The translations under genes were made by a program, and so were the position numbers. Positions 17,501 through 27,381 of a stretch of DNA of 64,000 bases are shown one piece after another. The stretch is from RFXV01 sp038150465. Lineage in GTDB: Bacteria > Bacteroidota > Bacteroidia > Flavobacteriales > Schleiferiaceae. The DNA lies in the NCBI GenBank assembly GCA_038150465.1, contig JAYOTP010000009.1, forward strand, positions 3,957-67,956, in the 5' to 3' direction. Numbering within the stretch: the first letter of the stretch is position 1; each line of letters opens with the position of its first letter. The notes beneath the pieces were generated by a model. The model was not told where the DNA came from, made no database searches, and worked only from the letters and a program-made list of their open reading frames with translations.

Positions 17501-17582
17501 GCAGGTAGGATTGAACCAACTGGTGGGTCTTGCCCGAGCCGGCGGAGGCGGAAAAGAGCGTAAGCGTATGGGGTGGCAGCAC
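14508..17582 (-). CDS. UvrD-family helicase-nuclease, AddA/RecB-like
   Basis: The 1,024-residue protein is a superfamily 1A helicase joined to a nuclease. Motif I is SASAGSGKTHQL near the N-terminus, motif II DEFQDTS lies near the middle, and later blocks are TIHKAKGLQFPVV and LLYVAFTRAEQQL. The C-terminus has LHILDYKTG, the catalytic part of a RecB-type PD-(D/E)XK nuclease. Such proteins resect broken DNA ends for recombination, usually with an AddB partner, which is not encoded here. The start is a GTG at 17582, with motif I a few residues in. It lies 20 bases after the ClC gene and 18 before kbl. Confidence 0.9.
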   Translation of the reverse strand: MLPPHTLTLFSASAGSGKTHQLVQSYLHLCLSQTDPGHFYQVLAITFTNKATAEMKTRIVDSLIAWVGRSEKGAEEVMKKALMAELEMDEATFLGRAERMLRHLLHHYGYFSVTTIDSFTHRIIRQFAQDLDLPAAFELELDEELLIEEACDLILDRYGKDEALSRILREYALYRSEDSEASWQIRYTIIDQLKAHLKEPEQGGLRPFVEQELPSLIDRLEKLKALEAKVRNGLEEKARDALGRLEQAGLEHSDFSYGDLPNFWKKLLPPSIEKPPTIGSRLKEQLEGTKTLYKKAEEGTEKGKAIQEVGEQLGPECLAVQDDYIYWKKLRHIRGQFHSIALLGELLGSLQDIKDERNLVLMHELGSLIAKELREQPSAYLFERLGERYEQLFIDEFQDTSLEQWNNLQPFVEEITSSGGQVLLVGDAKQAIYRWRGGDIGQFVDLYQKGKKQEPGFALKELQTNYRSLPAVVDFNRDFFTYCAEKLGANQRYRDLYAASGQDAHHKAPEGRVEIRRFESEKAAEYNEQQDEDLIALIKELIKEKGYKAGEIALLYRSKKEAIRLIPKLLSANIPVASAQGEELGRSHEVGLLVDLLRLTVDPRNTQAQHGLVRYLKIAGRMDAADSDQLAREIGKGDVWRSLSAAFPDLKKPELSLGTHELLQHWIRVFGLEGSSDAYLWSFLSESVHKGGKQSTDPVDLIKWWEKKGEKKTVEQAERMEAICLMTIHKAKGLQFPVVIVPNCDWATNKLTEHFYWDELDPERYAGLNRFPFKAMKWEGIGGPLEKTWNTSVLDTYLDNINLLYVAFTRAEQQLFIYAKKKVEEKKKKDKEEGSSIMHLIQQFLESQGEGEGSLYARGSMPEKRSEDKDETDDEPCLPVHLHSKDWPSEVELVIRPQFSEEQGFGQQFHEAAALCRSMEDLAQLRDARPEWTDRIDKLLRQLKEEPYQVFFCGHPFMNERSVSTADGQTYRPDRMVVDEAGKLHILDYKTGAQKADHEEQIDTYRKLLEDAGYSVGSSCLLYI

Positions 17583-17602
17583 CTTTTAAAGGTACCAAAG
17601 AC

Positions 17603-19387
17603 TCATTGTTCCCCGCTGAATTCGATCAGTTTTCTTCGGTACACTCCGAAGAGTTTGCTCTTGCTCACAAAGCCCTTGTACATACCTTCATGGGTGACCG
17701 GGAGGTTCCATGCACCACTGTCCTGGAATTTCTTGATCACCTTTTCCATATGCTCTTCGGAATCAATGATATCCGGTGGCGCATGCATCAGGTCTCGAAC
17801 GAATGTGCGGGCGTAAAGCTCCTGCTGGAACATGATCGGCCGGATGTCGTCCAGGGTCAGCACACCCAAAAGGCGTCCTTCCTCATCCAATACGGGAAAC
17901 AGGTTGCGTTTGCTTTGAGCCACGGTCTGGACGAGTTCCCCGAGATCCCATTCCGGGCGGACCGCGCGAAAGTCTTTTTCCACCACGGAGTCGAGTTTCA
18001 TCAATGTGAGGACGGCCCGATCCTTATCGTGGGTGATCAACTCGCCTCGTTTGGCCAGGCTGATGGCGTAAATGGAGTGTGGCACAAAGGCTTTGACCAC
18101 CGCGTAGGAAATGGAGCTGACGATCATCAAAGGCAGGAAAAGCTCATATCCACCGCTTACTTCCGCGATCAGGAAGATGGCCGTCAAGGGGGCATGGATC
18201 ACTCCGGACAGAAGAGCCGCCATCCCGACCAGGGAAAAATTCGATTCCGACAGATCGGAAATACCGAGGTAGTTGACCACACGGGCAAAGACATAGCCCA
18301 GCGCACTGCCCATGAAAAGAGTGGGGGCGAAGATGCCGCCAACGCCTCCGGCGTGCAGGGTGAGTGAAGTAGCCACTCCTTTGAACAATACGAGCCCCAT
18401 CAGGAGCAGGATGATCAGCAATTCGCTGTCCAAATGGTCCATGAAGATGTTGCCCTGCAGAACGGCCTCCACTTCGCTGTTGAGCAAGTGGTTGATGGTG
18501 GAATAACCTTCTCCGTAAAGGGGCGGGATGAGGTAGATCAGTCCGCCGATGGCCAGGCCACCCAAAAAGAGCTTCAGGTAAGGGTTGCCGATGCGCTTCA
18601 TGAGTTTCTCCACGCCGAAATACACCCGGTTGAAGTAGATGGAGAAAAAGGCAGCAAGGGTACCGAGTGCGATGAAATAGGGCAGGTCCCGGATTTCGAA
18701 AGCCTCTGTGATGACATAGGGAAAGAGGTAGTCCGATCCACCGAACAGATGGCTCATCACTGCCCCACTGACAGAGGAAAGAAGCAAGGGAACCAAAGAG
18801 GTCAGGGTGAGGTCCAGACTGAAGACCTCGATGGCAAATACCACAGCCGCAATGGGCGTGTGGAGAATGCTCGAAAGCGCCCCTGTTGTGGCACAACTGA
18901 TCAGCAGAATGCGCGACGGGTAATTCAGATGCATCAGCCGGGCCAGATTGGAGCCGATGGCCGAGCCGGTGGAAACTGTGGGTCCTTCCAGTCCAACACT
19001 GCCACCAAACCCAACGGTGATCGAGCTGGTGATGACGGAAGCATACATGCGGAACGATCGGATGATCCCGTTCTTCTTTGAGATGGCATAGAGGGTCGAG
19101 GGGATGCCGTCGCCGATCGGCTCGCGAATGATCCAACGCGCAATGAGTACGGTGATCAGGATCCCGAGCAGGGGAAAGGCGAACTGGAAGAGTTCGTGAA
19201 TGCCCAAAAGCATATCGCCCCGCAGCAGATCTTGAATGCTGCGGACACTGAACTTCAGCAAGACGGAAACCGTTCCGCTCACCAATCCAACGAGGACAGA
19301 TAAGATGAGGATGAACTGGCGCTGGGGAATATGCCGGATCCGCCAATGGAGAAAGCGACCCAGGAGGGTGTTCGGTCGTTGCGTCAT
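17603..19387 (-). CDS. ClC family chloride channel/transporter with CBS domains
   Basis: The 594-residue protein has a ClC membrane part of about 430 residues and a C-terminal pair of CBS domains from about residue 450. GSVGLEGPTVSTGSA contains the gating glutamate, and GGVGGIFAPTLFMGSALG is the second conserved ClC block. The first selectivity loop reads GDGIP instead of GSGIP. With the glutamate present it could be a proton-chloride exchanger, but this also occurs in channels. CBS domains usually sense adenine nucleotides. It lies 41 bases after aspS and 20 before the helicase gene. Confidence 0.92.
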   Translation of the reverse strand: MTQRPNTLLGRFLHWRIRHIPQRQFILILSVLVGLVSGTVSVLLKFSVRSIQDLLRGDMLLGIHELFQFAFPLLGILITVLIARWIIREPIGDGIPSTLYAISKKNGIIRSFRMYASVITSSITVGFGGSVGLEGPTVSTGSAIGSNLARLMHLNYPSRILLISCATTGALSSILHTPIAAVVFAIEVFSLDLTLTSLVPLLLSSVSGAVMSHLFGGSDYLFPYVITEAFEIRDLPYFIALGTLAAFFSIYFNRVYFGVEKLMKRIGNPYLKLFLGGLAIGGLIYLIPPLYGEGYSTINHLLNSEVEAVLQGNIFMDHLDSELLIILLLMGLVLFKGVATSLTLHAGGVGGIFAPTLFMGSALGYVFARVVNYLGISDLSESNFSLVGMAALLSGVIHAPLTAIFLIAEVSGGYELFLPLMIVSSISYAVVKAFVPHSIYAISLAKRGELITHDKDRAVLTLMKLDSVVEKDFRAVRPEWDLGELVQTVAQSKRNLFPVLDEEGRLLGVLTLDDIRPIMFQQELYARTFVRDLMHAPPDIIDSEEHMEKVIKKFQDSGAWNLPVTHEGMYKGFVSKSKLFGVYRRKLIEFSGEQ

Positions 19388-19428
19388 CTCATCGGCTGTT
19401 CAACAAAAAAATGGGCATCCGAAAAGAA

Positions 19429-21192
19429 TCAGTCCGCACTTGGATCGTGGGTGGTCTTCAACTCGAGCTCGTCGAGTTGGGTGGGATCGATGGCTGAGGG
19501 TGCATCGATCATCACATCGCGTCCGGCGTTGTTCTTAGGGAAGGCAATGAAGTCTCGGATGGTCTCCTGTCCTCCCAGGAGGGCAACAAGTCGGTCGAAT
19601 CCAAAGGCGATGCCGCCGTGAGGCGGTGCACCGTACTGGAAAGCATCCATCAGGAATCCAAATTGTGCCTGCGCCTCTTCTTCCGTGAAGCCCAGGTGCT
19701 CGAACATTTTCTTTTGCAGGGAGCGGTCGTGGATCCGGATGCTGCCGCCACCGATCTCATTTCCGTTCAGAACGAGGTCATAGGCATTGGCGCGCACCGC
19801 TCCGGGATCGGTCCCAAGCAAGGCGATGTCTTCATCTTTTGGCGAAGTGAAGGGGTGGTGCATGGCGTGGAAGCGCTGGCTGTCTTCGTCCCATTCGAGC
19901 AAGGGAAAATCCACCACCCAAAGAGGTGCGAATTCATCCGCTTTTCGAAAGCCCAGTTCATCGGCCAAATGCATGCGCAGGGCACTCAAGGCACTGCGCG
20001 TCTTGTCTTTCGCTCCCGCAAGGATGAGCATCAGGTCTCCTGCCTGGCTTTCAAAAGCAGAGCCCCAGTTTTTCAGGGCCTGTTCATCAAAGAACTTGTT
20101 CACCGATGAGGTGAAAGATCCGTCGGCTTGATGTCTCGCCCAGATCAGTCCGGACATGCCGAGTTGTGGCTGCTGAACAAAATCGCGCAGGGCATCGAGT
20201 TGTTTTCTGCTCCGCTCAGCTCCTCCTTCCAATTTGATCCCCACCACCAGTTCAGCCTCGCTGAATACTTTGAACTCCGTTCCGCGAAGCTCCGCATCCA
20301 ATTCCACGAATTCCATCCCGAAGCGAATGTCCGGTTTGTCGTTTCCGTAGCGTCTGATCGCCTCGTCGTAGCTCATTCGCGGGAAGGCGTCCAGCTCAAT
20401 GCCTTTGATCTCGGAGAGCAAATGCCGGGTAAGTCCTTCGAATGTGTTCAGGATGTCTTCCTGGTCCACAAAAGACATCTCGCAGTCGATCTGAGTGAAT
20501 TCTGGCTGTCTATCGGCCCGAAGATCTTCGTCGCGGAAGCATTTGACGATCTGGTAGTACTTGTCCATACCGCCCACCATCAACAGCTGTTTGAAGGTCT
20601 GCGGCGACTGCGGAAGGGCATAGAATTCTCCCGGGCTCATGCGCGAAGGAACGACAAAGTCCCGCGCGCCCTCCGGCGTGCTTTTGATCAGATAAGGGGT
20701 TTCCACTTCTGTGAAGCCCTGTTCGTGCAGGTAGTTGCGTACGGCGAGGTTCACCTCGTTGCGCAGGAGGAGATTTTCGCGAACAGGCCGTCTGCGGATG
20801 TCGAGATATCGGTACTTCATCCGAAGCTCATCCCCTCCGTCGGTCGCGTCTTCAATGGTGAAAGGGGGAACATGCGCCGCACTGAGCACTTTGAATCCTG
20901 TCACCCGCAACTCTACCTCACCCGTTGGCAATTGATCGTTCTTGCTGCTGCGTTCGAGCACCTCGCCCTCCGCTTGCAGCACGGTCTCCCGACCCAGCTG
21001 CTGCGCCTCTTTCATCAGTTGGGCATCCCAAAATTCGTTGAAGGCCAGTTGTGTGATGCCATAACGGTCCCTGAGATCGATGAATGTCATTCCGCCCAGC
21101 TCACGTACCCGGTGCACCCAGCCGCTGAGGTGTACGGTCTTTCCGGCGTCATTCAGACGCAGTTCGCCACAGTGATGAGATCGGTATGCCAT
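19429..21192 (-). CDS. aspS: Aspartyl-tRNA synthetase
   Basis: AspRS charges tRNA-Asp with aspartate. The product of about 587 residues has the bacterial arrangement: an N-terminal OB-fold anticodon-binding domain (HLSGWVHRVRELGGMTFIDLRD), the class II catalytic core (TPEGARDFVVPSR, FRDEDLRADRQPEFTQID), the inserted GAD domain, and the closing motif 3 region GIAFGFDRLVALLGG. I start at the ATG at 21192 (MAYRSHHCGEL), since the 13-residue extension runs into the divergent tadA leader. Only 38 bases separate the two starts. Whether it is the discriminating or non-discriminating type I cannot say. Confidence 0.97.
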   Translation of the reverse strand: MAYRSHHCGELRLNDAGKTVHLSGWVHRVRELGGMTFIDLRDRYGITQLAFNEFWDAQLMKEAQQLGRETVLQAEGEVLERSSKNDQLPTGEVELRVTGFKVLSAAHVPPFTIEDATDGGDELRMKYRYLDIRRRPVRENLLLRNEVNLAVRNYLHEQGFTEVETPYLIKSTPEGARDFVVPSRMSPGEFYALPQSPQTFKQLLMVGGMDKYYQIVKCFRDEDLRADRQPEFTQIDCEMSFVDQEDILNTFEGLTRHLLSEIKGIELDAFPRMSYDEAIRRYGNDKPDIRFGMEFVELDAELRGTEFKVFSEAELVVGIKLEGGAERSRKQLDALRDFVQQPQLGMSGLIWARHQADGSFTSSVNKFFDEQALKNWGSAFESQAGDLMLILAGAKDKTRSALSALRMHLADELGFRKADEFAPLWVVDFPLLEWDEDSQRFHAMHHPFTSPKDEDIALLGTDPGAVRANAYDLVLNGNEIGGGSIRIHDRSLQKKMFEHLGFTEEEAQAQFGFLMDAFQYGAPPHGGIAFGFDRLVALLGGQETIRDFIAFPKNNAGRDVMIDAPSAIDPTQLDELELKTTHDPSAD

Positions 21193-21230
21193 GCGCGCTG
21201 TTATCTTGCTGCGAAAGTACAGCGAAGCCA

Positions 21231-21674
21231 ATGGATTGGACGACTGATGAATTCTTTATGAGAGAGGCCCTCAAGCAGGCCGAATTGGCCTATCAGCAGG
21301 AAGAGGTGCCCGTGGGCGCGGTGGTCGTTGCCAATGATCGGATCATTTCACGTGCACACAATTTGACCGAGCGTCTGAACGATGCAACCGCCCATGCGGA
21401 GATGCAGGCCCTGACGGCTGCGAGCCATGCCCTTTCCTCGAAATATCTTCCAGATTGCACCTTGTTCGTCACCTTGGAGCCCTGTGTGATGTGTTCAGGC
21501 GCGCTGTTTTGGAGCCAGATCGGCCGGGTGGTTTTTGGCGCATACGACGAAAAAAGAGGCTTTCATTCATGGAAGTCGTTGGCGCTGCACCCCAAGACAG
21601 AGTGGACCGGGGGCCTGCTCGAACAGGAATCCTCGGAACTGTTGCGGAGCTTTTTTCGCGCCCGTCGCAAATAA
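21231..21674 (+). CDS. tadA: tRNA-specific adenosine deaminase
   Basis: TadA converts adenosine 34 of tRNA-Arg(ACG) to inosine, allowing wobble reading. The 147-residue protein has the zinc deaminase signature: HAEMQAL with the catalytic glutamate, and PCVMCSGAL with the two zinc cysteines, plus EVPVGAVVV near the start. I take the ATG at 21231 (MDWTTDEFFMREAL). The reading frame extends 15 residues upstream into the aspS start region, but that part is not conserved in style. A strong hairpin follows the stop within ten bases. Confidence 0.95.
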   Translation: MDWTTDEFFMREALKQAELAYQQEEVPVGAVVVANDRIISRAHNLTERLNDATAHAEMQALTAASHALSSKYLPDCTLFVTLEPCVMCSGALFWSQIGRVVFGAYDEKRGFHSWKSLALHPKTEWTGGLLEQESSELLRSFFRARRK

Positions 21675-21712
21675 AAAAAACCCCGCCGAAGCGGGGCTTT
21701 CTCTCTTAGGTC
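21675..21712. terminator. Bidirectional intrinsic terminator between tadA and the T9SS protease
   Basis: A six-base-pair G+C stem with a CGAA tetraloop (CCCCGC-CGAA-GCGGGG, 21681-21696) is flanked by an A-run on the left and a T-rich tract on the right. Read on the minus strand it is followed by eight T residues, a strong terminator for the protease gene ending at 21722. On the plus strand the weaker TTTCTCTCTT tail can serve tadA. Confidence 0.88.
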
Positions 21713-21721
21713 AGATCAAGA

Positions 21722-24700
21722 TCAATTCTTGATGACTTCTTCTGTGTATACATGGGTTCCGCTGATGACTTGTACCATATATACCCCTTGGGCCAGATGG
21801 CCGATCTCAAATTGCACTTCGGACTGATGGACTTCCTCCTGAGCAATGAGACGTCCGCGTACGTCCAAAAGACGGATAAGGGATCCACTGCCTGCGGAAA
21901 CATGCAGCAAGTCATTGGCTGGATTCGGGTAGATGGCGTAGGCATCGGCGTCCGAACCATTGGAGCCTGCGCTTCCGCTCTTGTTTCCAGAGCCGTTGTA
22001 CCCCTTCACCAATCGGCAGGTAAAGTTTGAATTCACTGCATTCAAGTTGGCATCTCGGTACCTTGTGAATGCAACAAACTCATAGTTGCCACCAGGAAGT
22101 CCAGAGCCCGTGAAGTCATGGGTGATGGACGTGTTCTGGCTCAATGGTGTATTGGTCCACGTTTGGGTATTTCTCAGCCTGTAGGCCATTCGATATCCGA
22201 TCAGTGTTGATCCTGCAGGGAGTGCCGGTGCAGTGAAACTTCCCGTGAAGGTGGTCGCATTGTTTTTGGTCAGCGTCCAATTGCCCGGCACAGCGGTGGT
22301 ATCCACCGTGGGTGCAGTGATGGAATCAGTGATGCTGCAACCAGCTGCATCTGTTATGGTGATGGACAGCGTTTCTCCCTGATCTGCATAGGTGCGCTTG
22401 GTCGTCGCTCCATTGCTCCATAAATAGCTTGGGCTTCCTGTACCTCCTGCATATCCTGCCCTCAGGAGAACTGAGTCTTCTGCACAACTGGCTGTCCTTT
22501 GAACGACCAGGCTGAGCGTCTGAGCCTTACATCCAACGGGTAGTTGTACGATGTTGCCATCGATGACAGATCCTAGGATGACTCCGCCACCGCCTTTGTT
22601 CAGCAGTTGGAAGACCTGCCCGTTGCGGTCAAGGGTACAGGCTTGTGGGTTGGCCCAAACCTCTCCTTGGCCATCCAAGGTGTCCGATTCAAGCCAAACC
22701 AAGACCGTACTGTTGTACCAGGGCGTGATGTTGATATTCATGTACGGCTGGGTCCTTTTGCTGAAGACCTTGCTCCGGATCACGGTAGAATCGATGATGA
22801 TGGATGACTGAGATTGAGAGACAACAGGCGCCCAACGGATCCGATACTTCTCGCCAAAACGCAATGAGTCGAAATACGCACGGTAGACTCCCTGGTTGAA
22901 GTTGATCTCTGCGACAGAATCGATCACCGAGCAGAAGCGCTGGAAAGATGTGCCTCCGCTGCTGAGGGTCTTGAAGCTCAAAGGCCCGCTCCATGCACTT
23001 GGTCCCCAGGAACATTCCGACTGAACATAGAATTCATAATCGGTGCTGCTGTTCAGCCCCAGAAGATCGAAAGTGTCGTTCGAGGCCGTGACCGTTGTAC
23101 CACCGCCGCGAGTGAATCCAGTCTGTCCGTATTCCACTTTGAAGATTTGTGCAGAATTCAGATCTGTCCAAGTGAGAAGGGCTGAATTGGATGTGGTATT
23201 GAGTACGTTCAAATTGATCGGTGCCGCACAAGAAGGTGGATCATTTTGGATTGAAATATCATCCAGGCAGATATCTCCTTCATAACCTGCACCACGAGTG
23301 GCCACAAAGCGAACTTGGACCACACCTGTAAAGCCAGTCAGGTCGAGGCTTTTGCTGTTCCATGCGCTCGCACCAGAAGACTGTTGTTCGCCGCTGATCG
23401 AATAGAGGCTCTGCCAGCCACTTCCTCCATTGTCGCTGATCTCCACTTCCAGAGTTCCGGTATTCACACCGTACATATGGTAATGGAAGGTCATCTTGGG
23501 ATGCGATGACTGCGCCAGATCGATCTCGGGAGACATCAAATAGGCTTTGTCTCCAGCAACGGCCGGTGAAGAAGCCTCTGCATAGAGATATACACCGCCC
23601 GCCTGTCCGAAGGAAGTATTGTCATAGAAGGGACCTGTATTCACAGAATTCTCATTAGAACCCGTTGCATCCTCTCCATGCCATTCGTAGCCATTGCTTG
23701 TTTGTGCCGTCCAGCAATTACCAAAGTCTGTGGCTGCTCCCACAGCAGCAGTAGTGAAGTCCGTAGAATAGGGGAGTGAGTCTGGTGCGCACAAAGTCGT
23801 GGCGGTGATCGGACCTGTCCATGAGGATCCGCAGCTGGCTTGCACATAGAAATCGTAAGCTGTGGAAGGATTCAATCCACTGATGGTTGCTGATGCAGAA
23901 GCCACGGTCATAGTGGCTCCGCTGCCCAATGAATCACCCTGGAGTCCGTAGTGAACCTTCCAGCCGTTGGCTGTTCCGCCATCCCAGGAGAGGTCAACGC
24001 TCGACTGGGTCACATTGGACGCAACCAAATTCAGCGGTGCCGGGCAAGTGGGCGACTCTTCAATGGTCACCTCGTCTAGAACATTCGCCCGGCCCCAGTT
24101 ATTGATTCCCTCGAAGGCAACTTGATAGGTCGATGTATGGCTCGGCAAGTTGAGCACGACCTGTGTCCAGCTGCTGACGTCGCTCGTATAATGCGCCAGT
24201 TGAACCCAAGGATCGTTTGCTGACTTTCGGTAGTACACCTTGAGTTCGTTTTGATCCTCGTCCCACCGCTCCTGTCCGTAGAAGAAGGAGACTCTGGGTG
24301 CGGTCAAATTGCTGAGGTCCAAAGGCGGGCTGACCAGCTTGGTGACAGGCGTGCCGCCACCGCTTGGGTTGAGCGATACAAAACGTGCGTTGGCGCTTCC
24401 ATTGTATGCCCCGCTGATGTTCCCGCCGCTCGATCCTGCTGCATAGGTCCAGTCAGATGTTCCGACTTCTTGAATATTCGTCCAGCAGCTCAAATTGGGA
24501 GATCCGCTCTCGAATCCTTCTGTGTAGGGGAATGTGCTGACCAAACAAGAACTGGCCGTAGAAAAGTTGAGTGGTCCGGTCCACGAACTGCCGCAATCGG
24601 CTTGCACGTATACATCATAGCTCGTCGATGCGTTCAATCCGGTCANNNNNNNNNNNNNNNNNNNNNNNNNNNNNNNNNNNNNNNNNNNNNNNNNNNNNNN

Positions 24701-27183
24701 NNNNNNNNNNNNNNNNNNNNNNNNNNNNNNNNNNNNNNNNNNNNNCCGCAATCGGCTTGCACGTATACATCATAGCTCGTCGATGCGTTCAATCCGGTCA
24801 GGGTGGTGGTATCATTTATGGCTTGCACTGTTGTACCTGTGCTCAAGCTGAACCCAACCGCTCCGTATTCCACTTTCCATCCAGTGGACGATCCTCCGTC
24901 CCAATAGATCGTCGCATCACTACTGGTCGTGGATAGGACATTTAGATTGGTGGGCGCTACACATGGGTTGGAAGAGCAATTGACCGCAAACGATCCCAGG
25001 TTGTTTCCTGTGGCGAAACTCGATCCCGATGAACGACCGAATATAGGATTCCCGTTAACTGCGTCGAGTATGGTAAAACCAATTTCTGTTGGGTAGTTTC
25101 CTGCGCTCTCTGCAATGAGATCAGCCGTGAAGCCATCACAGAGGGTGACGGTGGCTGATGCAGAACTGCCAGAGGTGAATCCGTTTCCAAATGTGGAGAT
25201 CAGCGTACCATTTTGATAAATACCAATCACGGCACCGTTCCATCCATCCCCATAAGAGTCCGTCATATTGATGGTGTAGGTGCAGCTATTTCCACCACAG
25301 GCCGTGGTAAAATCAGGGCCATTTTTCGCCAGTGAAGTGTCCGTTCCGCAAACCCTGTAGTACTTGAAAGAGTATGCCGTGAGTGGATTCAGGCCACTGA
25401 TCACTGTGGTGTCGTTTCCAACGGCCGTCTTGGAGATAAAGGTTCCGGTTCCTATTGAAAATCCTTGAGGCCCATATTCGATCAGGTAGTTCCTCGTGGC
25501 GGTATTGGCGGTCAGCATAAAGATGGTCGCCGTAGTGGATGTGACACCTGAGACGCCGATCTGGCTGTTGAACGGACAAGCAGTGGAGGCCAAAGCCGAC
25601 TGGACTGCAGCCTGCGCATTGACACGACCGTAACCCAATTCATTGCTCCACGTTCCATTCGGATTTCCGCTTGTGTAGGTATATCCGCCAGCTTTGTCGC
25701 AAGTGGATTCCAGGATATCCCGCGCATTGGTTTCGGTGAGTGTACGATCTGCGGATAGGATGAGCGCCATCACACCGGCGGCATTTGGACAGGCAGAGGA
25801 GGTTCCGTTGAACGAACCGGTATAATCTCCTGTGCTGTAGCCATTGGAACCGGCGATGTCGGTAGCCGCGATCTTTACCCCGGGAGCAGCCACATCCAGT
25901 CCTGTTCCGTAGTTGGAGCCCCACCAGGTTTCGCCATCACATGAACTGGGGTTCTTTCGCTCACCGCACATGCTCATGGCTGCGACAGAGATCACATCTG
26001 AAAGCGTGGCTGGGTAGCTGACGGCCGAATTATCATTGCCGGCTGCAAAAAGTACCGGTGCTCCTTTACCACTTCTGCCCGAATTGACAGCGTTGGAAAT
26101 GGGGCTATTGATCAGGCTCGAATTTCCTCCCCCGCCCCAGCTGTTACTGAGAATATCCGCCCCTGCCGTCTGCCAGGACCAGGTAATGGAGTTTCCAATG
26201 ATGGAATTGGAAGTGACCCAGCTCGATCCGCTTGAATACGCGATCCGTACGGGGATGATCTTACTGCCATAGGCCACACCGGCCGTTCCGATATTGTTGT
26301 TGCCAACGGCTGCCACGATGCCTGCACAAGCGGTTCCGTGTGCATCATCATTGATCGCATCGCCAGCAGTTATTCCATGACCATCGAAACCAGGAAGCAT
26401 ATTGGCCAGGAGATCGGGGTGGTCGAGATCCACACCTTCATCCAGGATGGCCACTTTGATGAATGGTTTTCCAGTTGTGCCGTTCCATGCATTGAAGACA
26501 CTCATGTCTTCCCCTGGCGTTCCGTTGTACTGGATGGAACTGCCTGTATTGTTCAGCGACCACTGATAATTGATCAAATTGTCATTCGTGGTCATCTTCT
26601 TGAGCAACTTGAGCATGTCTGGCTCGGACCAGTCCACCACGCCTTCGCCCTGAAGCATATTGGAAAAGGCCACAGGATCCAGTGTCGAGTTCTTGTGGAA
26701 CACCAATTCCATCAGGTCGGGCATGAAGCTTTCACCGGCTTCCTCGTAACCAAACTGCGCCGCCTTCTGGCTGAGGTAGCCGCGCTGACGTACATCTTTT
26801 AGCTGTACGAAAACCCGATCGAGGGGAAATTCATTGGTTCCGTCGCCAAATACCATCCCGCGGGCGGCATACAGCACCTGTGGAAGTGCCTGCAGCGTAT
26901 TCAGTATCTGCTTCTCAGAGTTCTGACTTTGCACTCGGATCAGGGAGACCTCAGGGGAAGGCAGGTGTTCGATAGCGCCCACTATGCCCGTGTTGTACAG
27001 GAGCTGATCCTTTCGACTTTCAGAAACGCCGGATTCAAAACGCACGAGCCAGCGATCAGCAGACAGCTTATAGGTATTGATCTGGTCTTTGGTGATGATA
27101 GATCGATCTGCCGTTTGAACGGACTCCTGTCCAAAGGCAAGGAGGCCGATCATACAAAGGAGGCTGAGTAGTGCGTTCTTCAT
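21722..27183 (-). CDS. Secreted S8 subtilisin-like protease with FN3 and MAM-like modules and T9SS sorting domain (contains assembly gap)
   Basis: A very large secreted serine protease, interrupted by 100 Ns at 24646-24745. It starts at the ATG at 27183 (MKNALLSLLCMIGLLAFG, a signal peptide), followed by a propeptide. The catalytic triad is visible: Asp in ILDEGVDLDHPD, His in DDAHGTACAGIVAA, Ser in FNGTSSACPNAAG. Then come FN3 modules alternating with MAM/jelly-roll-like modules, a module with DSYGDGWNG, and a C-terminal type A sorting domain (YAIYPNPANDLLHV to EEVIKN) for export by T9SS. The two halves lie in different frames only because of the gap: both edges carry the same 55-mer, and joining on it gives one open frame of 1,768 residues. 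A strong terminator follows. It probably degrades proteins outside the cell. Confidence 0.9.
24591..24645. repeat. 55-bp direct repeat, left edge of the scaffold gap
   Basis: This 55-base segment is identical to 24746-24800. It encodes (minus strand) the FN3 stretch TGLNASTSYDVYVQADC. Identical k-mers at both contig ends are what de Bruijn graph assemblers leave at an unresolved overlap. Confidence 0.95.
24646..24745. other. Scaffold gap of 100 Ns
   Basis: Exactly 100 N characters, a conventional placeholder for a gap of unknown size, lie inside the protease gene within an FN3 module. The true length could be minus 55 bases (simple overlap) or one or more missing FN3/MAM repeat units. Confidence 0.99.
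24746..24800. repeat. 55-bp direct repeat, right edge of the scaffold gap
   Basis: Identical copy of 24591-24645. Merging the two copies and dropping the Ns removes 155 bases, which brings both halves of the protease gene into one frame. Confidence 0.95.
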
Positions 27184-27244
27184 GGATGCTGCTTTTAGGT
27201 TAGGCGATGAAGGTCTTCTTTCTGTTGTTGTGTTCCAATGCGTT

Positions 27245-27300
27245 CTGAGGATTCGGTCGGTTTCCTGAGAATTCGGTCGATTTCCTGAGAATTCGGTCAG
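27245..27300. repeat. 20-bp tandem repeat, 2.8 copies, upstream of the protease gene
   Basis: Units at 27245-27264, 27265-27284 and 27285-27300 share the pattern CTGAGAATTCGGTCGATTTC with one to three base differences; the last is cut at 16 bases. The array lies 62-117 bases upstream of the protease start codon, in its presumed promoter or 5' leader. Each full unit carries CTGAG-ATTCGGTC. Confidence 0.9.
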
Positions 27301-27381
27301 CACATGCAATTGATTGAAATCAACCGCGTACAATTGCTTGTTGTTTAGGTTAATAGGCCATTAAGTTAATTGATGTTTAAC

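Noticed and set aside
18144..19346. 400-residue minus-strand frame
   Set aside because: Overlaps the ClC gene in another frame; histidine- and proline-rich composition typical of a shadow frame.
24643..24751. Frameshift or pseudogene in the protease
   Set aside because: The frame change is caused by the 100 N gap and the duplicated 55-mer; merging the copies restores the frame.
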